Shown here piece after piece: positions 11,245-24,400 of a DNA stretch of 64,000 nucleotides. Position numbers and translations under genes: made by a program. This DNA is from Gnetum montanum. Taxonomy: Eukaryota; Streptophyta; Gnetopsida; Gnetales; Gnetaceae. The DNA lies in assembly GCA_015680685.1 (NCBI GenBank), contig MNCI01004504.1, forward strand, positions 498,328 to 562,327. Reading direction: 5' to 3'. The notes under the pieces were generated by a model. It worked only from the letters and a program-made list of their open reading frames with translations, was not told the origin of the DNA and made no database searches. The first letter of the stretch is position 1. Each line of letters starts with the position of its first letter.

Positions 11245-11551
11245 ATTAGGCATTTCATTTTATTCACATATTTGTTTTACTTTTTTATGCATCCATCCAT
11301 TTAGCTTATGCATTACATCTGAAAACATAAAACTACAAAAACGCATGGCCCGAAAAGGCCTTAATCTAGCTTACAGCCTAAAATGGCCTAAAACTATCAG
11401 TTTTTGCATTACTTTCCTTTCATTTATACATTTTAACTTTGTTTACAGCAAATGTTGCTTGATGTTATTTTCTTTTATTTTTGTAAGATCCTATAGGCAC
11501 ATAGCATGACAACAGGTGTAGCATTACACCTTACACAAGCAAGGTAAGCAC

Positions 11552-11770
11552 CAGTCCGCTATGACTATAATCTGGCACAGACAGTCCGCTATGACTATAA
11601 ACTGGCACAACTTGTCCTTGGGTCATAATTTTAAACTAGCACAACATCCACTGTCCGATACAACATTAAACTAGCATTCAATAGTCTTCTAGGACTATAA
11701 ACTAGCACATCATGGTCTACCAGGACCTTAAATTAGGTTCATAGTCTACCAAGACTTTAAGCTGGCATGT
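11552..11770 (+). repeat. Array of ~30-bp repeats after the B protease
   Basis: About seven degenerate units are seen; the first two, at 11554 and 11584, are 30 bases apart and nearly identical. Core words are GTCCGCTATGACTATAAAC and 'ctggcaca'. Related arrays are at 16096-16276, 25597-25681 and 28737-28816 in A, and at 34909-35039 in G. Confidence 0.7.
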
Positions 11771-12852
11771 AGCTGATCTAATCTGAACACTTGCCATTGC
11801 CTTGGGAGTACTTATAGCATCATCGCCTCCCACCCTTCTAGTGATTCTTTTGGAGAACTTTCCATTAGTGCAGTATTTAGAACACTTGTAGCATCATCAC
11901 CTTGGCACCTTCACTAGTTTCCTGAACACTTGCAACTAGCACAACATTTGACACTTTCACAAAATCTTCGCATCCAACACTTGAAGCATCTTCACATTTG
12001 ACATTTGCACTTTCATTTCACATTTTTTGGTTTTCTTGTCCTCTTTGAGGTGTTTGTAGGATGAAGCCTTGGAGACGGTCGTGCAAAGGTGCATTTCATT
12101 GCAGGAGCAAGTTATCACGTTGCTTTGATATGCATAACTGGACTAGTTGAGCCACTCAAGAGTGCACATCCCCCTCATCCCTATTACAGCCTATGCACAT
12201 CCATTTCTTCATCCTAATATCCTCTCATACTCTTCATATTCATTATTTCACATTCCTCTTATGCATATGCATTGTGAAACACATCGCATTCGCTTCACAT
12301 CAACTCTAAAACCCATGGTTGATGTAACATAATTCATCCTATGGGGTGCCTCTGTTGCATAGTTAAAGCCTAGATGGATGTAACATCAATCATCCCTGGG
12401 AAGCAAAGCCCATCTTCTCGATGGCCAACTTGCAACTAACATTTAGCAATAAGCCAAACCCAAAGAAGGTTCACTTCATAAAAGAGAAAAAGCAACAAGG
12501 CTACAGCTTCGCAATTGGCCCATCATTGGATGAACTTTGATGCTCTCATAAACACTCCAGCAATAGGTCAACATTCTAGGTGCAAGCTACTTCATGCCAT
12601 GTTCACTATCAACCATGCTAAATCTGCATCTTACATCATGATCCACTATTTGCATTTTGTTCCCACAATTTAAATTTTATCTCCCCAGCATTGCCTATAC
12701 CCCTTGTCCTTTAGCATAACCTTATTACCATAACACTCTTGAGCATGGTAAAATGACATCCGATCTTGTGTTGAAAAATGGCATTGGTGATATGTCTACT
12801 GTGGTGTTTTGTAATTCTTTGTTGATGTCTTTTGGGCCACTCCTCCAAATGT
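11771..12852 (+). other. Element B 3' untranslated region
   Basis: No coding frame is supported here. The last 100 bases ('gtggtgttttgtaattctttg' onward) align with the sequence before the 3' LTR of A at 28925-28990, so it is ordinary 3' internal sequence of this family. Confidence 0.6.
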
Positions 12853-12866
12853 CAACAAAGAGGGGC
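12853..12866 (+). other. Polypurine tract of element B
   Basis: A purine-rich stretch 'caacaaagagggg' lies just before the 3' LTR. A has the related 'acaaacaaagagtgatgat' at the same place. Confidence 0.65.
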
Positions 12867-12868
12867 CA

Positions 12869-13821
12869 TTAAAACACCATAAAATTTTTGGTCTCAACAT
12901 CTCGACTACAGATTTTTCTAAGTGTTAGAACAATGGCACTTTCAACACCCTGCTATGCAGCGTAGCGTAGCATGGTGCTATGCTACATAGCATAGCATAG
13001 CATAACACCCTGTAATGCTACGTAGTTATGCGTTGTTACATGATGTTACGCGCTGCTACACTACATAGCGTAGCATAACACCCTACTATGCTACACTATT
13101 ATGCACTGTTACATGATGTTACGTGTTGTTACGCGCTGTTACATGTTATTACCTATCGCATTGCCACGTGGCGCCAGATCTACATTTTGGGCTAACCCTA
13201 GCCCTATAAATACCTCTGCACCCTCTTTTTTGAAAAAAAAAGAGAAGAGAAGGGGGGGTAAGGCTTCAATGTTTCCACCAACAAGGCATTTAGCATTTTT
13301 GCATTTTGGCACTTTGCTCCATGGGTGAACGAGACCCAGAGCACACCACACCGACAGAGAGGCACATTACATGGTATATTGTGACCACCGACCCAGGAGG
13401 CACAATTTATCATAGTGAGCACCAGATTTCATATCCCGACACCACTGAGGCTATGATTCCACTCCTACTATGCCTATTGTATACTTTGTATACCTGTACC
13501 CTTTTTCAGGGTGGTGTATCTTTCTATTCAAACTCTCCTTTTGGCTGATCATAGCATTTATTTGGCATTATTAAGCATTAAATCATGTTCACTACCCTGT
13601 TATGCACTTTAGCATGTTTCTACTTCTGTGCACATTGTATTTTATTTTATTATTTGCAAAAGGGTTATTGTACACTAATTAAGTCCCTATCTGATCGACC
13701 AAACCATTTAGGGCACCCTAAATCCATTTTCTCCAACACTGCCCTTGCGCAGATTCGAGGTTAGGCTGTGCGCCTGAAGATCTCTCAGTGTTTCTAGCCA
13801 CCGATGTTCCTTGTCGCTACA
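12869..13821 (+). repeat. Element B 3' LTR (953 bp)
   Basis: This is a full-length match to the 5' LTR, ending CGCTACA directly before the AGAAG target duplication. Its first two bases are TT instead of TG. The TATA box at 13205-13212 is intact. Confidence 0.92.
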
Positions 13822-13826
13822 AGAAG
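13822..13826 (+). repeat. Target-site duplication of element B, right copy
   Basis: AGAAG is identical to 6504-6508, and A's gag continues from here. Confidence 0.9.
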
Positions 13827-15040
13827 CAAAATCATTAACCAAGATCCAAGGAATAATTCACCTAAGTCCCCTACTAATAATGACGTTCATAACCAAACAT
13901 CAACCTCTAAGGTCACTACATCGACAACAACTTGACCCAAATTCAAAAGGAAGAATAGGTCTAAGTACACTGTCTTGCCTTTAAAACCATCCAAGTTGCT
14001 AGATCAACTACTGAAGAGTAAGTGCATGCAATACAAATAGATGATCAAAGTTACTCAAAAGAAGCATGAGAGACTATGTGAAATAGCTAATGATTCTACT
14101 TGAGCAACAAACGATGATCCACAACTACCTATGTACTTCAAACTAGATCACTTTTTCCAATATCACCAACTACCTCATCATGACATAGAATTCCACCTTA
14201 CAGTAAAGGATGATCTACAAAGGATGATAAATAAGTGGAGCTAGTAATAGATGCTTCCAATCCAATATGACCACAAAATCAATTGATGTAGGTTTACAAA
14301 GACCTATTGAATGCTAATGATAGCCCTTATGTTATTTTAGCATTCAACATGAAAGACAATTGGAGACTCACAAAGGAACCGTTCATGATCCAGGTACCCC
14401 TTGGTGATGAAAGGGATTCTTTAGTTTCTACTAGCTCAAGACCCCTTAAATTTTGAGAGTACCATCATGAATGCCTTCAAGACAAGCTTTTGTCATCAAG
14501 ATGCCCTAGCCTAACACAACCCAACCAATCATAACCCCAAAAACTACACAATGACCTCTTGTGGTGGATAATGCTATTACCTCTTCTTCACAACTAATGA
14601 TTGACAACTAGAAAACCTCAACCAAGTAAAGGAATAAGCATAAGAAAAATCCCAATAAAAAGGGTGACAAGTAGATGGAGGCATGAAATAAAGTGGATCC
14701 ACCAAAGCCTATTTCCCTCTTGACTATACACATGACCTCCTCTACTCAATTTTATACAACCAACAAGCCATAAGAGGATCCTAAAACCCATAGCTAGAAC
14801 AAAGAGGAGAAGCCCAAACAATGATCACCTAAGGTTGAAATTTGCATTTTGGAACACATGGAGGAAGTGAAGCACAATCAGGGAAACGAAACCATGAAAA
14901 ATGATAAAAACTTCCTCAGTGTGATGGATCAAGTTAGACAATCTCTTAAGAAAAAGAATACCACTTTGAGCTTATATGACCTAATCATGACTTCTACCAC
15001 ACATAGTAAAATATTATTCAAAATTTTGACTTCCATGCTC
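13827..15040 (+). pseudogene. Element A gag, part 2
   Basis: This continues the gag frame split by B. It includes the segment 'YFKLDHFFQYHQLP' at about 14130-14180, where related gags carry a zinc-knuckle-like His/Cys cluster; the second Cys position is not Cys here. A Lys/Pro-rich linker and the 'LYDLIMTS' segment (14970-15000) follow and match B (10330-10350) and G (33795-33825). Many stops and small indels break it. Confidence 0.75.
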
Positions 15041-15860
15041 ATTAGTTAGGACATCCCCACTAATGAGAAATCCATCCATGCAATGTTAGTTCCTCCGTCA
15101 TCAAGAGAGAAAAAGCCAACATCCTTAGCATTTTGCAATAGCAAAATCAAGGTTAATTCCTAAAATGACAAAGTAACTAAGGCTTCTCTATTCATAGCCA
15201 TACATGTAGGATAGTTTAAAGTGCATCGGGTGCATGTAGATGATGGAGCTACAACTAATGTTATCCCATGCATCATCATTGAGCAACTGGACTTGACCAA
15301 GCAAATACAACCTACAACAATCATAACTCTCAAATTCTTCAATGGATCAAGAGTTACCATCAAGGTGCCTATCTCCTTGGACTTTATGGCAGGGGAGTAA
15401 TTCCCCACAACCACTAATTTCTTGGTAGTGGAGGAGACACCAAGGTTTAATGTTATCATAGGAAGACCATGGTTGGCTCAATTATGGGTCATGTCCTTAC
15501 CTATCCATGAAGAAATTCATCTTTCTTGTGAGGGAGGTGAAATCATCATTCATAATGATAGTGTAGTTCTCCTAGCTGTCAACAATGTGAACATAGAGTA
15601 GGGGTTTGAAGTGGAGCTTCAAGAAGAAGCTCCTAGCGATGAAGTTCATCAATCTATGTAATAGAAAGACAATGATGACAATGATAGGCAACATGATATG
15701 TTATGGGATGAAATCCCTTTTAACATCATTAGTGAAGGTGATGGTGAATATAAGCTTGTGTAGAGTATACCTTATTCATTCCTTAATCTTTCAAAGATTA
15801 GGAAAAATATGCATAAGTAAAGTGCACATTAACCTTTCCATGCCCTTATAACCAGATGCA
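15041..15860 (+). pseudogene. Element A retropepsin-like protease
   Basis: This is the aspartic protease that would cleave the gag-pol polyprotein. The active-site stretch is VDDGATTN at 15236, followed by a 'FNGSRVTIKVPI' strand and 'VIIGRPWLAQL' at about 15455-15490. It aligns over its length with the B protease (10540-10870). An acidic tail follows, then a stop and the 30-bp repeat array. In-frame stops are present, for example at 'AGE*FPTT' where B has Gln. RT does not follow; the accessory module does. Confidence 0.8.
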
Positions 15861-16095
15861 CCAATGACCACGTAGCCTAACCTTTCTTTCTTAATGTGTT
15901 ATATCTTTTTGTGTACTTTATTTTACTCTTTATGCATGTAGTCTAAGTTTCTACTTTCATTTGCATTTTTACTTATTTATTACAAACTTTCTTTGGCTAT
16001 ACTTTTACTCATGTTATAAACATCAAAAAGATCTTAATAAACTTAAAACATAAAATTGCCAAAAAAAATATATATAGGTTTATATTCAACAATGA

Positions 16096-16276
16096 TCCAC
16101 TATGCTCTTAAACTAGCATCATGGCCCGCTATGGCCTTAAACTGGCATCATAGTTCACTAAGACTCTAAACTAACATTATAGTCCACTAAGAATTTAAAC
16201 TAGCAACATAGCTTGCCATGGTATTAAACTAGAAAAACAACTCAACCAATGCCTACCATGGCCTAGAACTAGCAAA
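16096..16276 (+). repeat. 30-bp repeat array, left border of the A accessory module
   Basis: About six degenerate units of 29-30 bases contain 'ggccttaaactggcatcat' and variants. The same motif reappears at 25597-25681, just before pol, and at 28737-28816, just after integrase. Confidence 0.65.
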
Positions 16277-16582
16277 TTTTTATTTTATTTACTTACATAT
16301 ATCCTTTAAATGCATTGCTTAATTGTTTAATTTTATAGCCAAAATTGTCAACATTGCCATTTATAACATTTTCAAAACTTACTAGAAAAACATATATAGC
16401 CAGAAAAATGAAACCAAAAATTTAAATTTAAAATGTCTATAATGTACATAGCCATTGTCACATTGTGTGGAAAAATATCCAAATAATAATAAAGACCATT
16501 TATAACATAGTCTTGGCTAACAAAAGCCATCAATAGTAAAACAAAAATATATAGCCAACATGCTAGACTAGGCTAATGAAGG
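16277..16582. other. Non-coding, AT-rich, 3' flank of the antisense gene in A
   Basis: I see nothing coding. The words 'cacattgtgtgg' (16460) match, in reverse, the sequence after the E copy of the gene (55770-55785), so this is shared 3' flank. Confidence 0.5.
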
Positions 16583-19570
16583 CTATTGAGGGACATCTAG
16601 AGAAGGAAGTGGTGGGTCATTCCCACCCTTACTACTAGAACCACCAATGTCTCCTAATGCTTGAAATACAACAACACATAGCTAGTCACTAACCAATAGC
16701 GAAAACCATAACTTAAAAAAAATAAAAACATAAAATGCATCAAACCTATGGGGACTCATGCTTCATGACTTCTAGGAATAGATGTGGAAGGCCTTCTGGC
16801 AAATGATGGAGGATCTAGTCCTCCATCATGTTGATCTAGTTAACATCACCAAGATCAATGTTGGAGTGGATGCAAGTCCTATTGACTGTAGCCCATGTAG
16901 GAGGATCTTGAGTAATAGAAGCTATAGAGGTCTCACCTATAGTAGTGGTAATCTAAGGAGTATGAGATTGCTCCACCATGAGAGGGCTCTTAAAATGCTT
17001 ATAAGCATTCTTTGCCTAAATCCCCTAGATAAATAGCTCTCTCTTACGTTGTTCAATTGACTCCTCCTTGAGCCACTTAAGGTAGGCCCCATGATCCACC
17101 TTGTACTACTACTTGTGGCCCTTTAATTTCTTACCCCACTCTAGGACCCAAGCACAATGATCTTTCTAATCCTTGACCTTATCGAAGATGAGTTCCATCT
17201 ACATCTACTATTTCATCATCTCCTATAAGATCACTACTTTTTCCTAAATGGCATGTCAGTAGCAAATCCACATGATCTCTATGATCCACAATTACCTTAA
17301 GTTAGCCACTTAGGCTTTCACAAAGGCCTTGTAGTCTTGGAGATTACTAATCAACTCCTCCTACCATTGAGTATAACAATCATCAAATGCTTAGGACAAA
17401 AACCAAACTTAAAGTAATAGGATATAACAAAATTGTTAAGACATGGGCATACCTAGCTCTTCCTCCTCTTCCTTTAGGATGATGATGAAGGATGTACCCA
17501 ACACTACCTCACTAAATAAAGCATCTAAATTATTTATGTTTACCTCATGTTGATGTAGGAGTGCCTCTTCTTCATGCGTTCATTCTTCCCTTGCGGCAAC
17601 TTGGGCTGCCAGGACTTAACACTTATCTACAATAATAGCACATAGAAAAATAATTAGCATATGAAACCATAATTTCCAAAATAAAATAAAATAGCCAGAA
17701 TATAAAGGAAGCATACTTGTGACTACCTATTACAATGGCTTAAGCTTAAACTTAAGCTTCTTTGGGGTGGTTTGGTCTAATGCTAGTGGTGCTTCCTCCA
17801 TGGGCCTCCTGAGTTTCTCCTTGGTTGCCCCTTCAACCTTTCTATGTTGTCATTTGATCTTCAAGATGCTTGCTAGAAATGTGAGAGGTTCTTTGTCATC
17901 TGTGCTATCAAGGGACTCACATTGCTCTCCTCAAGATCCTTGGTGATGATGAAAAATGTTGGATAAATGTGCTTTATCCAAGGCCTAGAAAGTTGGCTTG
18001 GGTCTTGGGCAACCCATCTTCCATTCCTCCACACCATCAGAAACTTCACGAACCTCTTCAAGTAGCCTACAAAAAATGCAAAATGCATGTGAATTATGGT
18101 ATAGGTGTCCTCATGGATTCTAAGGATCTCATCCTAAAGCCCAATAGTCAAAGAAACTACCCAGTTGAACTTGGTGTCATCTATTAGGACATTCTTAAAG
18201 GTCCATCCATATAGAATGCCTATTACCTTCTTTTGTGATAATACTTTGAGAAACACATGAGACTTGAAAAACAGATATGATTCCTTTACATCAAGGTTCA
18301 TGAAGTTATCCATGGAAATTTTGGAATGGCACATGCTGACACCAAGCCATTTCAAAACTTCCTCATTATGGCCTAATTCCTTCACTCTTTTGGTGGCAAC
18401 CTTTGCCCTATCAACGAGAACATCAAAAAAGTTGCAAAAGAGGCCCTTATTAATGTCCATGTTAATCTTCACATCTTGAATGATGGTATCAAAATGATCA
18501 TCCTCTTCATTTTAGGAGTCAATGATGTTTAGCATCTCCATAGCAGGGATTGAAGGGATAGGTGCCATAAACAAATCAAGCAAACCAACATGTTGAGTGT
18601 TTTTTGAATGTACCTAGGCACATGTACCCTTGACCACTCCTATGCTAGTATCACCTCATCAAACTTCAGGATGAGGGCATCCTCATGATGTCCTACAAGT
18701 GGTAACGTGACATTAACAAAGGTAGAAAGTCATGCAAGGTAGCAACCAACATCTAGCATCAACATAAGCAATGTTAACAACTAGTTAAAGCAATAGAACA
18801 CTTAGAGTTTTCATAATCATAAAACATTAGAAGCTATGGCCTTTATGTTTACCTTTCTTCTTTTTATTTGATGTGGTTTTAGCAAAGGTATTAGTTGCCA
18901 AGATCTTATCAAAGGAACTCTTGGAGCCTATCCACTAGTTGTGTATTATCCCATCATCCTTACACTTCTTGTATACAAGGTTGAACCTTGTAGTGTATTC
19001 GCCAAAGTCCCCTATCAACTATTTGTACACAATAGCTCTAATTTTGGGACCCTTGGTGAATTCATCTAGGATAGTTTGAGCCACTACCACAATTTGTTCA
19101 TTAATGATCAAGCCTTAATCATTGACTCTATACCTATAAGAAGTTCATAAAACTAATGGAGTTAGGAAAGGTAGTTTAGCCAATAAAGCCATAAAACACT
19201 ATAATAACTATGCTTATCCTTGTAGAAAATACATAGTGCTAGGCAGGTTTTGGAACAATGTCTAGGTTGTATGTGCCACCATTAGAGTATTGTTAGCATT
19301 ATATTGGCTATACTCTGGCATCATCTATATTTCCATAAGTTAGCATGGCCTAATCACGTCTACAGTTTCCCCTACTATCTTAAGAGGTGGATTATCACTA
19401 ATGAACCTAGAAATTAGGCTAGATGACCAAGGTAATAGTGAATCCACTATGGCCCTAGCCACATCCATAGATAAGTGTGACCACAACATCACACTCAAAT
19501 TTTGCAAGATCTAGGTAAGGAATTCCCTTGACCTTGGTTGGAACCACAGTGATAGCTTCCTCAAGGACAT
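16583..19570 (-). pseudogene. Antisense accessory gene of element A (multi-exon, function unknown)
   Basis: A decayed gene runs opposite to gag-pol, from a likely ATG at 19570 to a stop at 16583. Its translation matches the E copy (52044-55656, plus strand) and the G copy (35500-38276, minus) piece by piece: the 'WSHLSMDVA' first exon, the 'LDEFTKGPKIRA' and 'VYKKCKDDG' second exon, 'NFMNLDVKESY' and 'LSQKKVIGILYGWTFKNV' in the large middle exon (about 18150-18400), and a Gly/Ser/Asp/Pro-rich last exon. Junctions with AG acceptors occur where E has introns; the first donor appears mutated. The protein is mostly hydrophilic, with no membrane segment or catalytic motif I can name. It may belong with the 'putative plant transposon protein' type of antisense ORF known from Tat-lineage elements; that is inference. 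Confidence 0.7.
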
Positions 19571-21430
19571 GTCAAGAAGTGGGATGTTGTCCTTGGGATG
19601 GACTATGTAGCATAAAATGACAACCAAATCAATGATAATGAGTATGGGCTTTAGAAAGACCCTACATGGCAAAGCTAAAAAGCATCATGACCAATTAAAA
19701 CTTCTTAACAAGTTTGGAAAAACATTCTAGTCAAGGGTGAGATTAACCTCAGTAAAAAGTCCTAAGATGTTTATTTAAAATTTCTTAAGAAATTCTAAAA
19801 AAAGCATTATTACAAAATTTCATAGCCTTTTACTTCATAGCCAAAATATTATAGCCAAAACTTCATAGCCAAAATTATTCCTTAGTCTAAACCATGCATA
19901 AACTTATAAAAAAACATTGAAACTTAGAGAAAAATATAGCCATAGTAAAGAGCTTGCTAAAAATAGTAAAAGCCTTTACATTTCTTTAAAATAAATTTAA
20001 AAAATTAATTTTACATATTTAGCCATCCTCAAGGGCATGGCAGCTAACAAGAGTAATCTCTAAGCATGTCAACTACATCCCCAAAGGGTAAAGTGCTACA
20101 ACCATGATATAGCCATAATCAAAAATTTATTAAAAATTCATCCAAGCTTTAATTTTAGTGATTCCACCATAGAAGAATCTTGAAATAAAAATATTTCTAG
20201 CCATGACCATTACAACCAAAATACACATAACTTTATTTGCATAAAACATATCAAAATAAGCAAAACCATAGCCATCACCATTAACTCTCTTTTGCGTAGG
20301 ATTGGTAAAGAACTCACCAAAAATTTGTTTGAGCTCCAAACGAAGTGATTCCACCACTATTTGAATGCTTGGATTAAGCCCTAAACATCAAAACATAATG
20401 AAAGTTCAAAACACCTACTATTTATTCAAAAAAATCACAAATTTAGACAAAAATCTGAAAAAGGCACAAACCCCCTTTTTGACATAGGTCTAATCAAAAA
20501 ATTCATTTAAAATTTATTTTTAGTCTAATACCTCTATTTGAAAGATAAAACCATAACCAAAAATTAGCCAAAACCCCTATCATTTGCTTAGAAAAAATTT
20601 ATGGACTTACATGAAATTTTGAAAATGGCATAAAAAAGCCAACTGCATGACCTTAGTAAAACAACCATAGCTCCATCATTATTAATCCAAATTAAACAAA
20701 ATAATAGCCATTGGAAAACATAAATAGAGGACTAAAAATTCATAATATTAAATTTTAAAAATATATAGCTTTTTTCTTATTAAAAAATTCATAACATTGC
20801 TTGCTTTTTTCACCAATAAAGCTTAAAAATCATAAAACCTAACTTGACATAGCCATGAAAATAGACAAAATAGCCAAAACATTCAATACTCATTTGAAAG
20901 CACATCAAAATAATGGGGTACAATTTTTTTGAAATTTAATTTTGATAAAAAATTTAGCCTAGATCTAAGAAAAATGGCCCTGCCCCTAAATTTTAGAAAA
21001 AAGCATCAAAATAGTAAGCCTAATTTTACAAATTGAATCTACCAAGGCCAAAAGAATGAAACAAACATAGGTCTATGTAGAAATGGAAAAAATAATAGGG
21101 GTTATTTCATTATAATTTCATTATACTACCTCTATTGGCATAGATCTAAAGAAAATGGCCCCATGAATGGTAAGAAAAAGCAATAAAAACAACTAGAAAC
21201 AAAAGTAAAAATGGGTAGAACTACCTACCTTAGAGTAGCAACAAAAGAAGCCTGAATGGAGCTAGGTCTTGGCAGCCCTTCTAGGTTCATTGCATCTTTG
21301 TCTACCTTTTAAATCTTGGGGTTTCTATTGTTCCCTCCATGCTACTTGGGTGCCATAATTAGATCAACACTAGGAGTTGCTAGAATCTAAGAAGAATAGA
21401 GGCTTAACATTGGCTGTAAGGAAGATTGGA
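19571..21430. other. AT-rich upstream region of the antisense gene in A
   Basis: This is about 1.9 kb of A-rich sequence with many 'atagcc' and 'aaaa' words and no supported gene. Seen from the antisense gene it is the 5' flank and could hold its promoter. The E copy has a comparable T-rich stretch at 50150-51940 in the mirrored position. Confidence 0.45.
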
Positions 21431-24400
21431 TGCTTCCATGCTGAGGATTTATTCTCTCTACAACAAAAATATCTTCTAGAGATCTCCACCAATGCACTGT
21501 TTATGCATAATGGCATTGGTGATTGAAACTTATGAAATTTGATGTTAAAAACTCAAACAAAACCTAAAAGCTTCCATCCAAACCACAGTTGCCCATTTAG
21601 TGTACCATAACTCCAATTGCATTGAAGTGCAAGAGGGGGAAGGGGGTAAATTATCTTCTATGTTTATATTGGTGAGAAATAGCTTTACTTTTATAATTTT
21701 AAAAAACTTGGGAAGTGAGCCCACTATATGTGCTCGCTATTGGCCTAAAAACTACATCAATGTTGAGTTTTAGCCACTTTTGACACTTAGAAGAATATTT
21801 CAACCTTAACTCCCATGCATCCACATTGGGGATGCCATGCCTAGTGTGGACACATGCCTACCATTACCTAAAACCACTAAAACATAACCTTTTATCCATT
21901 TTTAGCAACTAAAACCTACCTTTTCCAACTCTAGGCACCCAAAAGGAGGTTAGACATGAACAAACTAGACAACTTGGGTTTCCATGCTAGAGAAACACTA
22001 CCCAACATGGAAAAAGGAGAGGTAACATCAATTCTTATCCCTAGCACCCATCTAGCCCAAGTTTGACCTTGAAGTGGTCCCCACATAACCAAGAACCCAT
22101 CTAAGCACCTCTAGTAACCTCGAAACTTCGCCAAACCTAGTTGAAAGTGCTCAAGAGCTTAGGATTTGATGTCTCCATGCTAGGGAGGCTTCGTCCACTA
22201 TGGACATCCTAGACCCAATGTGGATGGATGGAGGGAAAATGAAAATTTCCTAAATTGACTATGTATTAGCCATTTCTCAATGCCTAGTACTTCCTTACAG
22301 TCTTCGATAGCCTAGATTGATCTTGCGATAAGTTGATTCTCATCCCATACCTATTCCCCATTGGTAAACCCCTCTTCATGCTACCCAGCATGGAGCCAAT
22401 GTGAAAACCTAGGGGGTATGTAACAAAGTCCCAATTATGACCTAAAATAGCCAACTAACCTACTCTACTGGGGCTTCCAAAGACCTCAAAAATAGTAAAA
22501 TATGGTATAAATGTTTCATCCCCCTCTCATCCATGCTAGGGTCATCATGACTAGCATAGAAGAAGTGGGGGAGATTGCATGATGTACCTAGAAGACTCCA
22601 AACTGGCAAATCTTGATACCAAGCATCAACCGTCTACATCAACAACCATAGAGGCTAACATGCATGGTCAATTGGGTGTCAAACTAGTCTAGATCTAAAT
22701 TTCTTAGTTCTTCAAATCTATGGGAGATCTCTTCCATGTTTCCTAGCATAAAAACTAGTAGGATGAAGCTAAAAAGATCAATGTGGAGTCCCAACTAGAA
22801 TAAAATAACATTAGATTCTCTTGGACTAACACTAGAACCTTCACAGTCTCTCATCAAGAATCAACATATATCAACCTCCTAAGGTTCTTCCACACTAAGG
22901 AGGATCTCATCCATTCGAACCATCATAGTCTTAGTTTGGATGAAAGGGAAAAAGCTAAAATTATTAAAGTTCACATGCAACTTAACTTCTAGAAGCAACA
23001 CAATCCTTCTGGAAGCCAATAAACTTCCAGAAGTCATATGAAATGGTCAAAACTAGCTCCCCTTGGATTCCTCATGTTGAGAAGGATTCCATCCATGGTG
23101 AGCATCCTAGCCCCAATGTAGATGAAGGGGTAAAAAACTAAAAACCCTCTCATAGCCTTCAAAGTGACCATCTTGCTGTAATAGGCATCGATAGTCAACA
23201 TTAGTAACCTTGTGGACACACATGCATGGATAAAACTAGTAAAAATTAACTAAAAGCAAAGTCTCCTAGTTTCTACATGCTACAATCCACCTCTTCCATG
23301 GTAGCTAGTGTGGAAGAAATGGGGAGACTTTTGAGGGACTCCAAAATAGCCATTAGATATGCTAAACAATAGCCAAAAAACCTTGTGTGTGTCCTAGAAC
23401 CCTATTTGCACATCCTCAGACCTTCAAACCTACCAAATTTTATTATGAATAGCTAAAAATCCTTTCACCCAAAATTTCCACATTGAGCTTGGAAACCACA
23501 GTGTGGAAAAAAGGGGAAAACATCAAAAACCACTTGATACCCCTCAAAACGATCAAATTTTAACACCATGCATCAATAATTGACACTAGCAACCTTAGAG
23601 ACTCTAATGCACATCCATTACTAATAAAAATTAGCAAAAAATTAGGGTTCACTAGGTCCTCCATACTAAGAGATCCCTCTTCCATGTTGGCTAGTGTGGA
23701 AGAAAGGGGAGAACTTTTAAGAAACTTCAAAATGACATTTAAACACCTCAAACAAACAACCTACACCCTTACATGAGCCCTAAAACTAGTTTTACATATT
23801 TTGGAGCCTCTAAACACTATAAAAGTAACTTTAAATGCCCAAAAAGCTATTCCCCCTAGTCTTTCATGCTAAGCATACCATCCCAAATGTAGAAGAAGTA
23901 CGAAAGCTAAAAAACCACCTTGAAAACCTTTAAATTAATCAAACTTAACCTCAAACCCTAGTCTTATATACCCCAACCTCCCTAGAAGCACACATGCATG
24001 GTCAATTAAGGCAAAAATTGATCTAGATATCAAATTTGTGCTTCTTCCATGCTGGGAACCCTCTCTTCCATGCTAGCCAGCATGGAGATTAAGGGGAGGA
24101 TTTATTTAGGGCTCATAGATAACTCAAAAATGACATCAAATTATCGTGCATGCATCCTAGAACCTTGTCAGTACTTATTGAAGTCTTCAAACCTTAGAAA
24201 ACAGATCCTAAATGATAAGAGGAAGCTATTTCCCCTACTCTTCCATGCTAAGAACCCCATTCCTAGCATGGAAACAATGGAGGAAATTCAAAAAACACTT
24301 GAAAATACATAAAACTACCAAATTTTAGTCTAAAACCTAGTTTTTGACCCTGGTGACTTTGGGACATGACATACATAGTCAATTGCAATTTAAATTGGTC

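Larger units (their letters stand above)
6509..13821 (+). mobile_element. Element B: gag-protease-only (TR-GAG-like) LTR retrotransposon nested in A
   Basis: This is a 7.3-kb element with two LTRs of about 0.95 kb, a PBS, a PPT, an exact 5-bp TSD, and one long gag-protease frame. No reverse transcriptase, RNase H or integrase is visible between the protease and the PPT. It would have needed enzymes from a related autonomous element. Its PBS, gag, protease, 30-bp repeats and LTR ends are related to those of A, so an A-like element is the likely helper. It inserted into A's gag. Confidence 0.9.
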
